DNA of 64,000 bases from Sporolactobacillus sp. THM7-7 (GCF_004153225.1 NZ_SEMB01000014.1:1-64000), one strand, 5' to 3'. Counted from the first letter of the stretch, positions 1-9,480 are shown. Translations and numbers: made by a program. The notes: a model not told the origin generated them from the sequence alone.

Positions 1-137
1 TCGCCCTTCGCCAACAAACATCGCCCGCAGAGGCTCCATGTCAAGCGATTCAGATCAGATCAAAATGACGCAACGAGCTCTCAATCTACTAAACTTTTTT
101 GTGTCCAATATATTGACTTACATCCAGCTACTGCTCG

Positions 138-530
138 TCAATGACTCGCTAAACGTTTTTCAAGATCTTCCTTAAACAATAGAATAGCATCAATATTTAA
201 AGCAAAATCGTGGTCACTGATATTAAAATTGGTTATAAACTCACCAGATCTCTCACGAACCATAATTGTCGAACGGCTATTGTCGCCAATATCATCCTGA
301 GTTACAGCACTTCCGTAGAAATACCAGTTAGTTTCGGTAGGGGTATGAGCAGCGTTCTTGGATAAGTCTTTTTTTATTATTTCGCATAGATTATTCATTA
401 AACTTTCATTAAGCCCAATGACTTTTCCGTACTCACCATCAACATAGATATCAGCATCTCCATACCAAATATTCCTGCTCGCTTGCTTTCCGTCATTTGA
501 AGCATATGTTTCATCAAAAAGAATCTTCAT
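138..530 (-). CDS. Hypothetical protein, 130 aa
   Basis: I do not recognise this protein. The reading frame is open further upstream, but the ATG at 528-530 is chosen because an AGGAGG ribosome binding site lies about 8 nt before it. The product is soluble, acidic and has no membrane segment or signal peptide. Its N-terminus reads MKILFDETYASND, and a YVDGEYGKVIG stretch follows. It sits alone next to degraded genes and transposon remnants, so it may be cargo left by a mobile element. The good start site and intact frame suggest a real gene. Its function is unknown. Confidence 0.55.
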   Translation of the reverse strand: MKILFDETYASNDGKQASRNIWYGDADIYVDGEYGKVIGLNESLMNNLCEIIKKDLSKNAAHTPTETNWYFYGSAVTQDDIGDNSRSTIMVRERSGEFITNFNISDHDFALNIDAILLFKEDLEKRLASH

Positions 531-642
531 TTTCTTTATCCTCCTTATAATATGAATAATTTGCAGTTCAAAACTGGCGTTCAAATTCTAATTTGTTTTA
601 TCTGAATTATATAAAATCTCTTTACTGAACATAATTCTATAC

Positions 643-1015
643 CTATGCATATGAATCTAAAAGAAGTTTCTTTGTTCCTTTTTTATTTTCATCATCAATT
701 ATTAAATCACAAGTTAATTTGTCTATGTCACAGAAATCCATATCTGGTAACCAATGATTCATCATCAATCTGTCAAATGTTGCTTCACAACTTCTCCTAG
801 GGCATCTTCCTATTGTTTTGTAAAAAAGTTTGGTATGAATAATGATGCGTATAAATAAAATCGTCCCACGATTTGATAACTTCATCTTCATCACACAAAT
901 CAACTATTTCTATTTCTTCAAACTTCCTGTCTTCCACCGCACCCCATGCTTTTTTCAACATTGCAATAGCTTCTACATCACTTTTTGGTGCGCTATATCC
1001 AAAAATAGTAACCAT
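643..1015 (-). pseudogene. Frameshifted hypothetical gene
   Basis: Two overlapping minus-strand frames look like one protein split by a frameshift at roughly 800-850. The upstream part starts MVTIFGYSAPKSDVEAIAML (ATG at 1015) and runs to a WDDFIYTHHYS segment. The downstream part carries CPRRSCEATFDRL and an acidic C-terminus ending at 643. The two parts have compatible composition and neither has its own convincing ribosome binding site. I have a vague impression of a conserved bacterial protein of this type but cannot name a family. Neighbouring sequence is also decayed. Confidence 0.45.
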
Positions 1016-1164
1016 TTTGGTTTATAGGTTTGTGATGCTTTTTCAAAAGTCTTTGCAATATACCAACGCATACAGCTTTCCACTGCGGTGTTTTGTGTTT
1101 CATTTGTTACATTCAATGCGATGCAGAATTTCTCGGACACATCTGCATCCACTGTAAAGGTCAC
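973..1164 (-). pseudogene. Fragment of a small protein with a ribbon-helix-helix-like N-terminus
   Basis: This short frame begins FTVDADVSEKFCIALN and continues with a helix-rich stretch to AKTFEKASQ. That pattern resembles small ribbon-helix-helix DNA-binding or antitoxin-type proteins. The only available start is a GTG without a ribosome binding site, and the 3' end overlaps the next frameshifted gene by 43 bp. It is more likely a 5'-truncated remnant than a working gene. Family assignment is weak. Confidence 0.3.
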
Positions 1165-1265
1165 GCTCTGGTTCGCTGTTTACTCTATAAAAAATTATAT
1201 CAGTGATTTGTATTTTGTGAATATTAATAATCTAATTTATACTGACTCATCGCAATAAATATGAA

Positions 1266-1291
1266 GACACCCTGTATTTCAACAAGGTGTC
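1266..1291 (-). terminator. Hairpin 3' of the recombinase remnant
   Basis: GACACC and GGTGTC form a stem around a 14-nt loop, just past the stop codon of the recombinase remnant on the minus strand. The following sequence is only moderately T-rich, so this is a weak terminator or a leftover transposon end structure. Confidence 0.3.
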
Positions 1292-1319
1292 AGATCCTAA
1301 TAATATTTAGTTATTCAGT

Positions 1320-1425
1320 TCAATTTTCAACATCTATACTAATGCCTGACTTGAATTCCACCTCAATTTTGTCATCATGCACTGTAACTGTCCGCAGTAA
1401 ACAATACTCGATCAAGTGCTGACGT
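1320..1425 (-). pseudogene. Serine recombinase, C-terminal remnant
   Basis: Translating the minus strand gives about 34 codons ending in a TGA at 1320-1322. The peptide includes LIEYCLLRTVTVHDDKIEVE and then FKSGISIDVEN. Large serine recombinases commonly end in such a beta-strand tail (V-x-V-H-D-x-x-I-E-V-x-F-x-S-G). The catalytic and recombinase domains are absent; only the last part survives. It marks an old integrative element or transposon at this site. Confidence 0.6.
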
Positions 1426-1440
1426 TAACACAGCTCAGAC

Positions 1441-1673
1441 CCTGCTTCACTCTTTTTTGACGGTTACCAGGAGAAAGTCCCACGGATCACAGAGTTTGTC
1501 GAGGCGTCATAATATGATGATGTCACCCCAGTGCTTTCCCTGCCCGAACCCTATCGCCGCCGTTTGCGGACAACCAATGGCATGGAACGCCTCGTGAAAA
1601 GGTGATTCGTAACTTTCCAAATCAGGATTTGGTCCTCCGTCCGATGGGGGCCGTACTCATGGAGCAGAATTAA
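1441..1673 (+). pseudogene. IS256-family transposase, C-terminal remnant
   Basis: Plus-strand translation shows PRITEFVEAS, an in-frame TAA, then LPEPYRRRLRTTNGMERLVK. A small deletion shifts the frame, and the sequence resumes as IRNFPNQDLVLRPMGAVLME before a stop. The RRLRTTN-x-x-ERL block and the FPN-x-x-x-x-LR-x-x-GA-x-L block are hallmarks of mutator-type (IS256) transposases. One stop and one frameshift make it non-functional. It abuts the recombinase remnant, so several mobile elements decayed here. Confidence 0.75.
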
Positions 1674-1882
1674 AAAGTGCTGAGCAGCCGCCGTTCGCCA
1701 GATAATAGAAGTAATCAACAAAACTTCTTTCCTTTACAAAAATTTGGATAAAATAATATAACTCAAAAATGACAAGGCTTTTAGTTGGCAACAAGAGGTT
1801 GCACCTTGATGCACCTACAACTCGCTTTACTTTAGATGTACACTTCAGCAATACTTGTAATAAAGAAAGGTAGTGACGAAAC

Positions 1883-2341
1883 ATGATTTTTAGTGAACGA
1901 TTAAAAAAGGAAAGAGAAAAAAGGGGCTGGTCACAAACTGAACTTGCTGAAAAAATTCATGTTAGTCGCCAATCAGTTTCAAAATGGGAAACTGGTAAGA
2001 ACTATCCCAGTATCGAAGTTATCATTGCTTTAGGTGATTTATTCGGTATTACAATAGATGAAATGTTGAGGAGTGACGAAGAATTGAAGGAAAAAGTCAT
2101 TCGAGATAGTAAGAAATTGGCGTATCCGAAATGGAAAACGGTCTTTGATAGTGTGTTTTTATTAGGGGTATTTTTGTTAGTCACAAAACTAATTATCATT
2201 GGCTTAAATCATTTTATTGGTACAAATATTGTAATTCCAGATGGCTTGCCAAAAATTCTATCAAATTTCTTACCGTTAACTTTAATGATAATTGGTGGGG
2301 TTGGCTCAGATCAGTTAAAAAATAAATATATTCAAGGGTAG
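1883..2341 (+). CDS. XRE-family transcriptional regulator with membrane anchor
   Basis: The 152-aa product has an N-terminal helix-turn-helix of the Cro/CI (HTH_3) type at about residues 5-60, including WSQTELAEKIHVSRQSVSKW. Such domains bind operator DNA as dimers. The C-terminal half has two hydrophobic segments, at about 87-107 and 122-142, so the protein is probably membrane tethered. The ATG is preceded by GAAAGG at a suitable distance. It is a single-gene unit with its own terminator overlapping the stop codon. AT content is high compared with the housekeeping genes to the right, consistent with acquisition. Targets are unknown. Confidence 0.85.
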   Translation: MIFSERLKKEREKRGWSQTELAEKIHVSRQSVSKWETGKNYPSIEVIIALGDLFGITIDEMLRSDEELKEKVIRDSKKLAYPKWKTVFDSVFLLGVFLLVTKLIIIGLNHFIGTNIVIPDGLPKILSNFLPLTLMIIGGVGSDQLKNKYIQG

Positions 2342-2358
2342 CAGTCGCTACCCTTTTT
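2336..2358 (+). terminator. Rho-independent terminator of the XRE gene
   Basis: GGGTAGC, loop AGTC and GCTACCC form a perfect 7-bp stem followed by TTTTT. The left arm overlaps the TAG stop codon of the XRE regulator, so the transcript ends immediately after the coding region. Confidence 0.85.
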
Positions 2359-2484
2359 AGCTTTTAAATAAGCCTTAGTCATTTAAACAAAAGAATGCTT
2401 ATAATCTAACTTTTTAGCGAAGTCTATCCTCATGGGATATAAGCCGCCAGCGTCCTTTCATCAAGCTGCGTTTCGAGCCAAAAT

Positions 2485-3051
2485 TCAAACCCTCAGCGAG
2501 CCCCGGAAACCCCTGGCAGCATAGTAACTCTCTGCTCCATTGTGATACACAAAAACAGTGTCGTAGCGACGATCACAAAAAATGGCCCCACCGAGTTTTC
2601 TGATATAAGAAGGTGTTTTCACCCAGCTCGATGTTTTAGTATCGAAATTTCCAAGTCCCTGCAGCTCCCGGTATTGTTCTTCCGTTAATAGCTCGATACC
2701 CATGTCAGCAGCCTTGTCCAAAGCGTTGTTTTCAGGTTTGTGTGTTTTCCTTGATTCCAGTGCCTCGCGGTCGTAACAAAAACTTCTGCGACTTTTAGGA
2801 CTTTGCGCTGAACAATCATAAAAAATGTATTCGTCCGTCTTTATATCGTGACCAACAACATCCGGTTCACCGCCGGTTATTTCCATTTCATTGAGGGACC
2901 ACAGTTTTTCAATATTCGATTTCAGCTTTGCTTGTATTTTAGTCCATTCGAGTCCCTTATGGCGATTCATGTTTTTCTCAAAGCGGGCTTTCAATACACC
3001 GAGTATTTCTGCACATTGTTCTGGTGACAGCTTCCTTTTTTCATTATTCAT
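2485..3051 (-). CDS. DUF4256 domain-containing protein
   Basis: The 188-aa protein matches the DUF4256 pattern as I know it. It has an N-terminal segment with LSPEQCAEILGVLKARFEKN, a central GGEPDVVGHD followed by EYIFYDCSAQSPKSRRSFCY, then LTEEQYRELQGLGNFD, and a C-terminal half with FVYHNGAESYYAARGFRGSL. The biochemical role of this family is unknown. It looks cytoplasmic, without signal or membrane segments. I place the start at the ATG at 3051 because GAGGAG lies 7-8 nt upstream; a further ATG 15 nt upstream overlaps that site. It is co-oriented with and just downstream of rlmCD. Confidence 0.8.
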   Translation of the reverse strand: MNNEKRKLSPEQCAEILGVLKARFEKNMNRHKGLEWTKIQAKLKSNIEKLWSLNEMEITGGEPDVVGHDIKTDEYIFYDCSAQSPKSRRSFCYDREALESRKTHKPENNALDKAADMGIELLTEEQYRELQGLGNFDTKTSSWVKTPSYIRKLGGAIFCDRRYDTVFVYHNGAESYYAARGFRGSLRV

Positions 3052-3080
3052 TCCAGAACTCCTCATTTCCTATTGTTTAG

Positions 3081-4454
3081 TTACAAATTCCTTTGTTGCA
3101 GTGCGACCGTCTCTATATGTGTCGTCTGCGGGAACATATCAACTGGCTGTACTTTTTTGACCCCATACCCGCCTCCCGTAAGCAGTTTCAGATCGCGGGC
3201 GAGCGTCGCCGGGTTGCACGAGACATAGACGATCCGCTCCGGCCGCATGTCAATCATCGTATCGATGAGCGAAGCGTCGCAGCCTTTGCGCGGGGGATCG
3301 ACGATGATGACGTCCGGCTGGATCCCCTGCTGCCGCCACTTCGGGATGACATCTTCCGCCTTGCCCGCCTCGAACTGAGCATTGGTGATTTTATTGAGTG
3401 CGGCATTTTGGCGGGCGTCTTCAATCGCTTCCGGAACGATCTCGACACCATACACCTTTTTGGCCTGTTTCGCCAGAAAGAGTGAGATCGTGCCAATGCC
3501 GCAGTAGGCGTCAATCACCGTTTCTTTGCCGGTCAGCCCCGCGTATTCCAGCGCCTTTCCGTAGAGCAGCTCGGTCTGAACCGGATTGATCTGAAAAAAC
3601 GAGCGAGCGGATATTGAAAAAGTCACCTCGCCAATTTTGTCATAAATCACGTCGCGTCCCCAGAGGGTTTTCGTCTCGTCGCCGAGAATCGCATTGGTTT
3701 TCTTTCTGTTCACGTTCTGTACGATTGACTTAATTTGAGGAAAAGCTTGGGTCAATTCCCGGATAAACACTTTGCGAAAAGGCAGGTCCCTCGTTCTTGT
3801 CACAAAAACGACCATGACTTCTCCGGTTCTTGAGCCGATCCGGGCCATAATGTGCCGGAGCACGCCCCGGTTACGGACTTCATCATAAGGAGCGATCCCT
3901 TTTTCCTCGGCGATCTGTCTCGCTTTCTGAACCACTTTATCAATGATCGGATCCGTGATGATGCAATGGTCCATATCCACGATCTGGTGGCTGCGTTTTT
4001 TATAGAATCCGAAAACCGGATGGCCGTTCTGAAGGGCAAAGGGCACCTGAATCTTATTTCGATAGCGCCACGGTTCGTCCATACCCAGTGTCTCGTTCAC
4101 TGCGATATCGGTGAAGCCCCCGATCCGCTCGAGTGCATTTTTCACCATCTCCCGCTTGTAGGCCAGCTGACCAGCGGAGCTAATGTGCTGAATATGGCAG
4201 CCGCCGCACGTATCATAGAAAGGACAGGGCGGGTCAACCCGGCTGCCGCTCACTTGGGTCAGTTCCAGAATGCGCCCGTAGCCGTAACTCTTTTTCGTTT
4301 TCAGTACATGAATCTTCGCTTTTTCGCCGGGAAGCCCGCCTGGGACAAACAGAGTGTATCCGTTTACTTTTGCTACAGCGGAGCCATCCTGCGTCAGATC
4401 AGAAAAAGTGACGTCAATTTGATCGTTTTTAGCCACAGGTATGGGGTTAGCCAT
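3081..4454 (-). CDS. rlmCD: 23S rRNA (uracil-C5)-methyltransferase RlmCD
   Basis: RlmCD transfers a methyl group from SAM to C5 of uracils in 23S rRNA; in Bacillus one enzyme (YefA) modifies both U747 and U1939. The 457-aa protein has an N-terminal TRAM RNA-binding domain (about 5-65). Cys77, Cys83, Cys86 and Cys164 are placed as the [4Fe-4S] ligands of RumA-type enzymes. The Rossmann SAM site is VIDAYCGIGTISLFLAK, followed by VDPPRKGCD. The catalytic cysteine lies in YVSCNPATLARDL. The start is the ATG at 4454, with GGAGATAAACC just upstream, rather than the ATG 42 nt earlier. It follows dgkB on the same strand, as in B. subtilis. Confidence 0.93.
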   Translation of the reverse strand: MANPIPVAKNDQIDVTFSDLTQDGSAVAKVNGYTLFVPGGLPGEKAKIHVLKTKKSYGYGRILELTQVSGSRVDPPCPFYDTCGGCHIQHISSAGQLAYKREMVKNALERIGGFTDIAVNETLGMDEPWRYRNKIQVPFALQNGHPVFGFYKKRSHQIVDMDHCIITDPIIDKVVQKARQIAEEKGIAPYDEVRNRGVLRHIMARIGSRTGEVMVVFVTRTRDLPFRKVFIRELTQAFPQIKSIVQNVNRKKTNAILGDETKTLWGRDVIYDKIGEVTFSISARSFFQINPVQTELLYGKALEYAGLTGKETVIDAYCGIGTISLFLAKQAKKVYGVEIVPEAIEDARQNAALNKITNAQFEAGKAEDVIPKWRQQGIQPDVIIVDPPRKGCDASLIDTMIDMRPERIVYVSCNPATLARDLKLLTGGGYGVKKVQPVDMFPQTTHIETVALQQRNL

Positions 4455-4638
4455 AGGTTTATCTCCTTTAAAAACGGTGGATACCGAATTTTTCATTAGA
4501 CGACAATCTGGAACTTTGTGCTAAAGGTTTTCTTTAAAATCGACAAAAAGTCGATCTTCAGTGTCAAATTGAGCCATAGTTTCTCCTATGCCTTCGTAAA
4601 TTTTCTTCCATGCAGGACAGAAGAGCCGGCTCAAGCCT

Positions 4639-5589
4639 TTAATCGCCGTGTCCGTTCGAGCGACTGGCCTCCGGCAAAATTTGCGCATTCTGGGTTTCCG
4701 CCACTTTTTTCGGAACGACCAGATCCATGTGCCGGCAGAGATTGACAATTTCGCCTGGCAGATCGCCGCCGTATTCTCCATCGATATTCAGCTGCATTCT
4801 CTCTTTCGTCTCGATCCGGATTCGTCTGGCCTGGGCATAAACGATTTTCGGATCTTTCATATGCTCGCCGCGCAGAGCCATTGACGCGAGGCGGATGAAC
4901 TCGCCGAGGTTTGTTTTCTTCAGTATCGTGAGGTCAAACAGGCCGTCGTTCAGCCTGGCATCGGGCGCCAGCTTCTCAAAGCCGCCAACAGAATTCGTAT
5001 TCGATACAAGAAAGAGCATAATGTCGCCGGAAAAAGACTGGCCGTCATAGTCGATGCTGACCGCGGTCGGGCGCAGCGACGGCAGCATCTCAATGCCTTT
5101 TATATAGTAGGCCATTTGGCCCATCATCGTTTTCAGCTTGCTGGGCACGTCATACGTTAGCTCCGTCAGCTTCCCGCCGCCGGCAATGTTGATAAAATAA
5201 CGGTTGTTGACTTTTCCGACGTCGATCGGCGTTGTATAGCCATCGCAGAGGACATCGCAGGCCCTGGCAATATCGCGGGGAATGTTAACGGCTCGCGCAA
5301 AGTCGTTCGTCGTGCCTAATGGAAGAACGCCGAGATTCGGACGGAATTTCTTCTCGGCAAGCCCGTTTATCACTTCATTAATGGTGCCGTCTCCGCCCGC
5401 GGCAACAACAAGATCGAACTTTCGATCGATGGCTCTGCGCGCGCCGTCTGTGGCGTCGCCCTTTCCTTTCGTGGCGTAAGCCGATGCCTCATAGCCCGCG
5501 TTTTCCAGGCGGTCCAGAATATAGGCAATGTGCTTCTTGGCCACTTCGCGCCCCGACGTCGGATTATAGATAATCCGTGCTTTTCTCAT
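4639..5589 (-). CDS. dgkB: Diacylglycerol kinase (DgkB type)
   Basis: This soluble lipid kinase phosphorylates diacylglycerol to phosphatidic acid with ATP, returning the diacylglycerol released during lipoteichoic acid synthesis to phospholipid. The 316-aa protein begins with the NPTSG motif (about 9-13), then AAGGDGTINEV, the nucleotide-binding signature of the DAGK catalytic domain, and GVLPLGTTNDFAR. Length matches the DgkB/YegS family. The ATG at 5589 has a GGGTGA-like site upstream; a TTG one codon earlier is less likely. It lies downstream of gatCAB beyond a strong terminator, and before rlmCD, as in Bacillus. Confidence 0.92.
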   Translation of the reverse strand: MRKARIIYNPTSGREVAKKHIAYILDRLENAGYEASAYATKGKGDATDGARRAIDRKFDLVVAAGGDGTINEVINGLAEKKFRPNLGVLPLGTTNDFARAVNIPRDIARACDVLCDGYTTPIDVGKVNNRYFINIAGGGKLTELTYDVPSKLKTMMGQMAYYIKGIEMLPSLRPTAVSIDYDGQSFSGDIMLFLVSNTNSVGGFEKLAPDARLNDGLFDLTILKKTNLGEFIRLASMALRGEHMKDPKIVYAQARRIRIETKERMQLNIDGEYGGDLPGEIVNLCRHMDLVVPKKVAETQNAQILPEASRSNGHGD

Positions 5590-5719
5590 CAATAATCACC
5601 CAATCAATCTCTATGTAAAAGCCCCTGTTTCAAAAGGTGCAAGCATTTTTACAGACGTCTTTTCCCCTTCTGTCGACCATCAATCGTCCCATTTTATTAT
5701 ATGGTAAAAATTTTTCAAA

Positions 5720-5770
5720 AGCAAAAGGTCGGGACATGCAGCAAAGTCCCGACCTTTTGCTTCTTTTTTA
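5720..5770. terminator. Strong hairpin terminator between gatB and dgkB
   Basis: A perfect 16-bp stem (5720-5735 with 5746-5761, core GGTCGGGAC) has a 10-nt loop. The plus-strand side is followed by TCTTTTTT, and the minus-strand side by a broken T-run. It probably ends the gatCAB transcript on the minus strand and can act in both directions. Confidence 0.8.
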
Positions 5771-5787
5771 TTTTATCGGTTGGAGAA

Positions 5788-5981
5788 TGTTCAAAAAGTC
5801 CAGGGAAAACGACCCGGCTCATCTCTTCGTCATATTTCTTTCCTCTACCTCTGTTTATGTTCAAGCCCGCACTTCCCCAACTTTCATGCGGCGGCCAGGA
5901 CGGCACGGCTCAGGCTCAGGCATGCAACAAGACGCCTGCGTCTTTAGCCGGTAACCCTCTGTTTGTCCTCCTTTTCGAACT
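5788..5981. repeat. Dispersed intergenic element, copy A
   Basis: This 194-bp stretch directly follows the gatB stop codon. It starts TGTTCAAAAAGTCCAGG on the plus strand and ends CTCCTTTTCGAAC, so the termini are near inverted repeats. A related segment with the same termini lies at 33242-33404 after purN, and a partial one follows the cupin gene near 63681. No coding region is visible. It resembles a small non-autonomous intergenic repeat of Bacillales, but family assignment is inference. Confidence 0.5.
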
Positions 5982-5986
5982 TATCC

Positions 5987-7429
5987 CTATCCGTTTACCT
6001 TTTCGATCTCTTCAAGAAGAATCTTATTGACTATTTTCGGATTGGCTTTGCCGCGTGACTGTTTCATGACCTGGCCGACGAGAAAGCCGAGCGCCCGGTC
6101 TTTACCGTTCTTATAGTCGACCACTGACTGCTGATTGGCCGCTAGAATCGGTGTGATTATTTCGCGAAGCGCGCCCTCGTCTGAGATCTGAACAAGTCCC
6201 TTCGCCTTGACGATGTCTTCCGGATCGCCGCCTTCTTTGATCAGTGTTTTGAACACTTTCTTGGCGATCTTACCCGAAATCGTACCTTTTTCAATCAACT
6301 GAACGAGCTTCGCTAAAGATTCAGGCGTGAGCGGGACGTCGTCAATCGTCTTGTAATGGCTGTTCAGATAAGCGGAAATGTCGCCCATCAGCCAGTTGGC
6401 CGTGAGCTTGGGATCGCCGCCTTCGGCAATGGCGCGCTCAAAAAAGTCGGACATCGTTTTTGTCTGGGTCAGCACCATGGCATCATAGTCCGGAAGGCCT
6501 AGTTCCTCGACATAGCGTTTCTGTCGGGAATCCGGCAGTTCCGGAATTTCAGACTGGATCCGATCGATCCAGTCCTGATCAATCTTCAGTTTGATGATAT
6601 CCGGTTCCGGGAAATAACGGTAATCATTCGACCCTTCCTTGCCGCGCATCAGCGTCGTTGTTTTTGTCGCGTCGTTATAGCGGCGTGTCTCCTGTTCCAC
6701 CACGCCGCCGGAGAGCAGGATCTTTTCCTGGCGCTTCTCCTCATAGGCCAGCCCTTTCTCAACAAAGGCGAACGAATTCAGGTTCTTTAACTCCGTTTTG
6801 GTCCCGAATTCTTTCTGTCCATACGGACGAATCGAGATATTCGCATCGCAGCGCAGGGATCCTTCTTCCATTTTAACGTCGGAAACCCCGATGTACTGCA
6901 TAATGGCTTTCAGCTTTTCAAGATATGCGTATGCCTCATGCGGCGTACGCATATCCGCTTCCGAGACAATCTCAATCAGCGGGGTTCCGACACGGTTGAA
7001 GTCGACAAGCGATCCTGTTCCGTTGGCGAGATGGCTCAGTTTGCCGGCGTCTTCCTCTAAATGAAGCCGATGGACGCCGATTTTTTTCTTCTTACCGTCT
7101 ACCTCGATCTCAATATACCCGTTTCGGCCGATCGGCTGATCGAATTGTGAAATTTGATAGGCCTTCGGATTATCCGGATAAAAATAATTTTTCCGGTCGA
7201 ATTTTGTTTCCCGGGAAATCTCACAATTCAGTGCGAGTGCCGCTTTTATCGCATAATCCACAGCCTGACGATTCAGAATCGGCAAAACGCCAGGGTGTCC
7301 GAGACAGATCGGGCATGTATTCGTATTCGGCGGCGCACCGAATTCATTGGCACAGCCGCAGAAGGCTTTCGTTTTTGTCTTTAATTCAACATGAACTTCG
7401 AGGCCGATTATTGTTTCAAAATTGCTCAT
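5987..7429 (-). CDS. gatB: Asp-tRNA(Asn)/Glu-tRNA(Gln) amidotransferase subunit B
   Basis: GatB binds mischarged Glu-tRNA(Gln) or Asp-tRNA(Asn) and, with GatA-supplied ammonia and ATP, converts them to the correct aminoacyl-tRNA. The 480-aa protein opens [20 protein letters not shown], followed by CGCANEFG and [10 protein letters not shown] with zinc-ligand cysteines. It then has the catalytic GatB core and a helical YqeY-like C-terminal domain with [10 protein letters not shown]. Length is typical. The ATG overlaps the gatA stop by 4 bp (ATGA), which indicates translational coupling in a gatCAB operon. The transcript ends at the hairpin near 5740. Confidence 0.97.
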   Translation of the reverse strand: MSNFETIIGLEVHVELKTKTKAFCGCANEFGAPPNTNTCPICLGHPGVLPILNRQAVDYAIKAALALNCEISRETKFDRKNYFYPDNPKAYQISQFDQPIGRNGYIEIEVDGKKKKIGVHRLHLEEDAGKLSHLANGTGSLVDFNRVGTPLIEIVSEADMRTPHEAYAYLEKLKAIMQYIGVSDVKMEEGSLRCDANISIRPYGQKEFGTKTELKNLNSFAFVEKGLAYEEKRQEKILLSGGVVEQETRRYNDATKTTTLMRGKEGSNDYRYFPEPDIIKLKIDQDWIDRIQSEIPELPDSRQKRYVEELGLPDYDAMVLTQTKTMSDFFERAIAEGGDPKLTANWLMGDISAYLNSHYKTIDDVPLTPESLAKLVQLIEKGTISGKIAKKVFKTLIKEGGDPEDIVKAKGLVQISDEGALREIITPILAANQQSVVDYKNGKDRALGFLVGQVMKQSRGKANPKIVNKILLEEIEKVNG

Positions 7430-8889
7430 TTTTCACTCGCCCCCTTAATGGCCGGAGTCAGATGAAATCTGGCCGCCTGTTCGTAAGCATAAGCCGCCCG
7501 GTAGAGCGTCTCTTCGCCGAACGGCCTGGCAATCATCTGCAGGCCGACAGGCAATCCGTTTGCGAGCCCGCACGGCAGGCTGATTGCCGGAACGCCAGCA
7601 AGATTGACGGGAATCGTCAACAGATCGTTGGCATACATCGTCAGCGGGTCGTCTAGTTTTTCACCGATTTTAAAGGCCGGTGTCGGCGTAGTCGGTCCGA
7701 CGATGATGTCGTGATTCTCCAACACTTTTTCAAAGTCCCGCTTAATCAGCGTGCGAACCTTCTGTGCTTTCTTATAATAGGCGTCGTAGTAACCGGAACT
7801 GAGCGCAAACGTGCCAAGCATGATCCGGCGCTTTACTTCATCGCCGAATCCTTCGCTTCTTGACTTCTTGTACATCTCGATGAGGTCTTTCGAATCAGCG
7901 CGTACGCCATAACGGACCCCGTCGAAGCGGGCAAGGTTCGCCGAGGCTTCCGATGAGGCTATGATATAGTAGGCCGGCAGGGCGTATTTCGAATGCGGCA
8001 GCGAGACTTCTTCGCAGACGGCGCCAAGATTCTCAAGCTGCCTAAGCGCCGCTTTGATTCTGTCTTTAACGGATTCATCGATGCCTTCTCCAAGATATTC
8101 CTTCGGGACGGCGACTCGCAATCCTTTGATCTCGCCGGTCAGCGCTTTAGAATAATGCGGAACCGCGACATCGGCGCTTGTTGAATCATAGCGGTCCACC
8201 CCGGCAATCGCCTCGAGAAGATATGCATTGTCCGCCACACTGCGCGTAATCGGTCCGACCTGATCCAGCGAAGAAGCGAAAGCCACAAGTCCATAACGAG
8301 AGACGCGGCCGTATGTCGGCTTCATGCCGACCACGCCGCAGAACGCCGAGGGCTGGCGAATGGACCCGCCCGTATCCGATCCAAGCGCAAACAGCACTTC
8401 GCCGGCAGCGACGGCCGCTGCGGAACCCCCGCTCGAACCGCCGGGCACCCGTTCCAAATCCCATGGATTCTTCGTCGCTGCAAAACCCGAATTTTCCGTA
8501 GAAGACCCCATCGCAAACTCGTCCATATTCAGCTTACCGATGATGATCCCCTTTTGCGTCCGAACTTTATCGATCACCGTGGCATCGTAAAGCGGATCAA
8601 AGTTTTCTAAAATATGGCTGGCACATGTCGTCCGTAAATTCTTTGTGACCAGATTGTCTTTGATTCCGATTGGCATGCCGAAAAGAAGGGTATCCTCAGC
8701 CCGCCCGCTTTCGTCGATCAGCCGGGCGTCTTCTCTGGCCTTCTCTTCATTCAGCGTCAGAAAGGCTTTGACTTTCCCATCCACTTCATTAATGCGCGCG
8801 TACGCTTCATCAATGAGATCGGATGCCTTGATTTCCTTGTTATGTATCTTTTCTTTTAGATGCACAAGGCCTTCCTCAAATAATGGCAT
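7426..8889 (-). CDS. gatA: Asp-tRNA(Asn)/Glu-tRNA(Gln) amidotransferase subunit A
   Basis: GatA is the glutaminase subunit that releases ammonia from glutamine and channels it to GatB. The 487-aa protein has the amidase signature: the catalytic lysine in [10 protein letters not shown], the glycine/serine-rich [15 protein letters not shown], and the nucleophile region [19 protein letters not shown]. Together these supply the Ser-cisSer-Lys triad. Length is normal. AGGAGG precedes the ATG at good spacing. The gene lies 26 bp after gatC and overlaps gatB by 4 bp. Confidence 0.97.
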   Translation of the reverse strand: MPLFEEGLVHLKEKIHNKEIKASDLIDEAYARINEVDGKVKAFLTLNEEKAREDARLIDESGRAEDTLLFGMPIGIKDNLVTKNLRTTCASHILENFDPLYDATVIDKVRTQKGIIIGKLNMDEFAMGSSTENSGFAATKNPWDLERVPGGSSGGSAAAVAAGEVLFALGSDTGGSIRQPSAFCGVVGMKPTYGRVSRYGLVAFASSLDQVGPITRSVADNAYLLEAIAGVDRYDSTSADVAVPHYSKALTGEIKGLRVAVPKEYLGEGIDESVKDRIKAALRQLENLGAVCEEVSLPHSKYALPAYYIIASSEASANLARFDGVRYGVRADSKDLIEMYKKSRSEGFGDEVKRRIMLGTFALSSGYYDAYYKKAQKVRTLIKRDFEKVLENHDIIVGPTTPTPAFKIGEKLDDPLTMYANDLLTIPVNLAGVPAISLPCGLANGLPVGLQMIARPFGEETLYRAAYAYEQAARFHLTPAIKGASEK

Positions 8890-8915
8890 CGCTTTTTGTC
8901 CTCCTTCACACTCGA

Positions 8916-9212
8916 TCAGTCTGCTTCCATAATCAGCGGGACCTTGAACTGCCCGTCTTCCTGGTCCGGCGCGTTTTTCAGTGCTTCTTCACGCGGCAGG
9001 GAAGGTTCAACAACATCGTCGCGCATGACGTTATACATGTCCAGAACATGCGTCGTCGGCTCGATGCCCTCTGTATCCAGTTCATTCAGCTGTTCGGCAA
9101 ATCCGATAATATCGTCCAGCTGAGTCGTAAATGTCTTTATCTCTTCCTCATCAAACGATAGTCTGGCAAGATGAGCGACATATTTGACCTGATCTTCGGT
9201 AATCCGGCTCAT
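8916..9212 (-). CDS. gatC: Asp-tRNA(Asn)/Glu-tRNA(Gln) amidotransferase subunit C
   Basis: GatC is the small belt-like subunit that holds GatA and GatB together. The 98-aa product starts [20 protein letters not shown] and ends with the family's [17 protein letters not shown] tail. The reading frame extends 17 codons further upstream, but GGAGGTGA lies 6 nt before the ATG at 9212, so this start is clear. It is the first gene of gatCAB, and a promoter candidate lies about 70 bp upstream. Confidence 0.96.
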   Translation of the reverse strand: MSRITEDQVKYVAHLARLSFDEEEIKTFTTQLDDIIGFAEQLNELDTEGIEPTTHVLDMYNVMRDDVVEPSLPREEALKNAPDQEDGQFKVPLIMEAD

Positions 9213-9280
9213 TCCAGTCACCTCCGTATTCGCATCCAGAGGGGAAAGCCTGTCAACACACACTTTCCCACAATGTCTTT

Positions 9281-9310
9281 ATCATACCAAATTCCGCGAT
9301 CAATGTGCAA
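9281..9310 (-). promoter_or_regulatory. Candidate sigma-A promoter of gatCAB
   Basis: On the minus strand TTGCAC (9305-9310) and TATGAT (9281-9286) are separated by 18 bp, about 70 bp upstream of gatC. The promoter lies between gatC and the tandem repeat array, so the array would be upstream of, not within, the gat transcript. Confidence 0.55.
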
Positions 9311-9480
9311 TCAAGGCCGCCTCAAAGGGAGTTTATTTAAAAACCTAAAAGTTCACAGCAGCACCGTTTTTAAGTAACGGGCTGTCATCATCGAAAAAAC
9401 CGGACGAAAAAGAAATTCAGATCGTCCATTTAGCTTCTGATTGGAAAATTTAGCCCTCAGGCTAATCAATCAGTAGTTAT

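Noticed and set aside
1-137. Possible 5' end of a minus-strand gene starting at 39
   Set aside because: Only 13 codons are visible and the ATG has no ribosome binding site, so it cannot be supported.
3852-4499. 215-aa plus-strand open frame opposite rlmCD
   Set aside because: It is the antisense shadow of a well-supported methyltransferase gene and has no ribosome binding site or recognisable motif.
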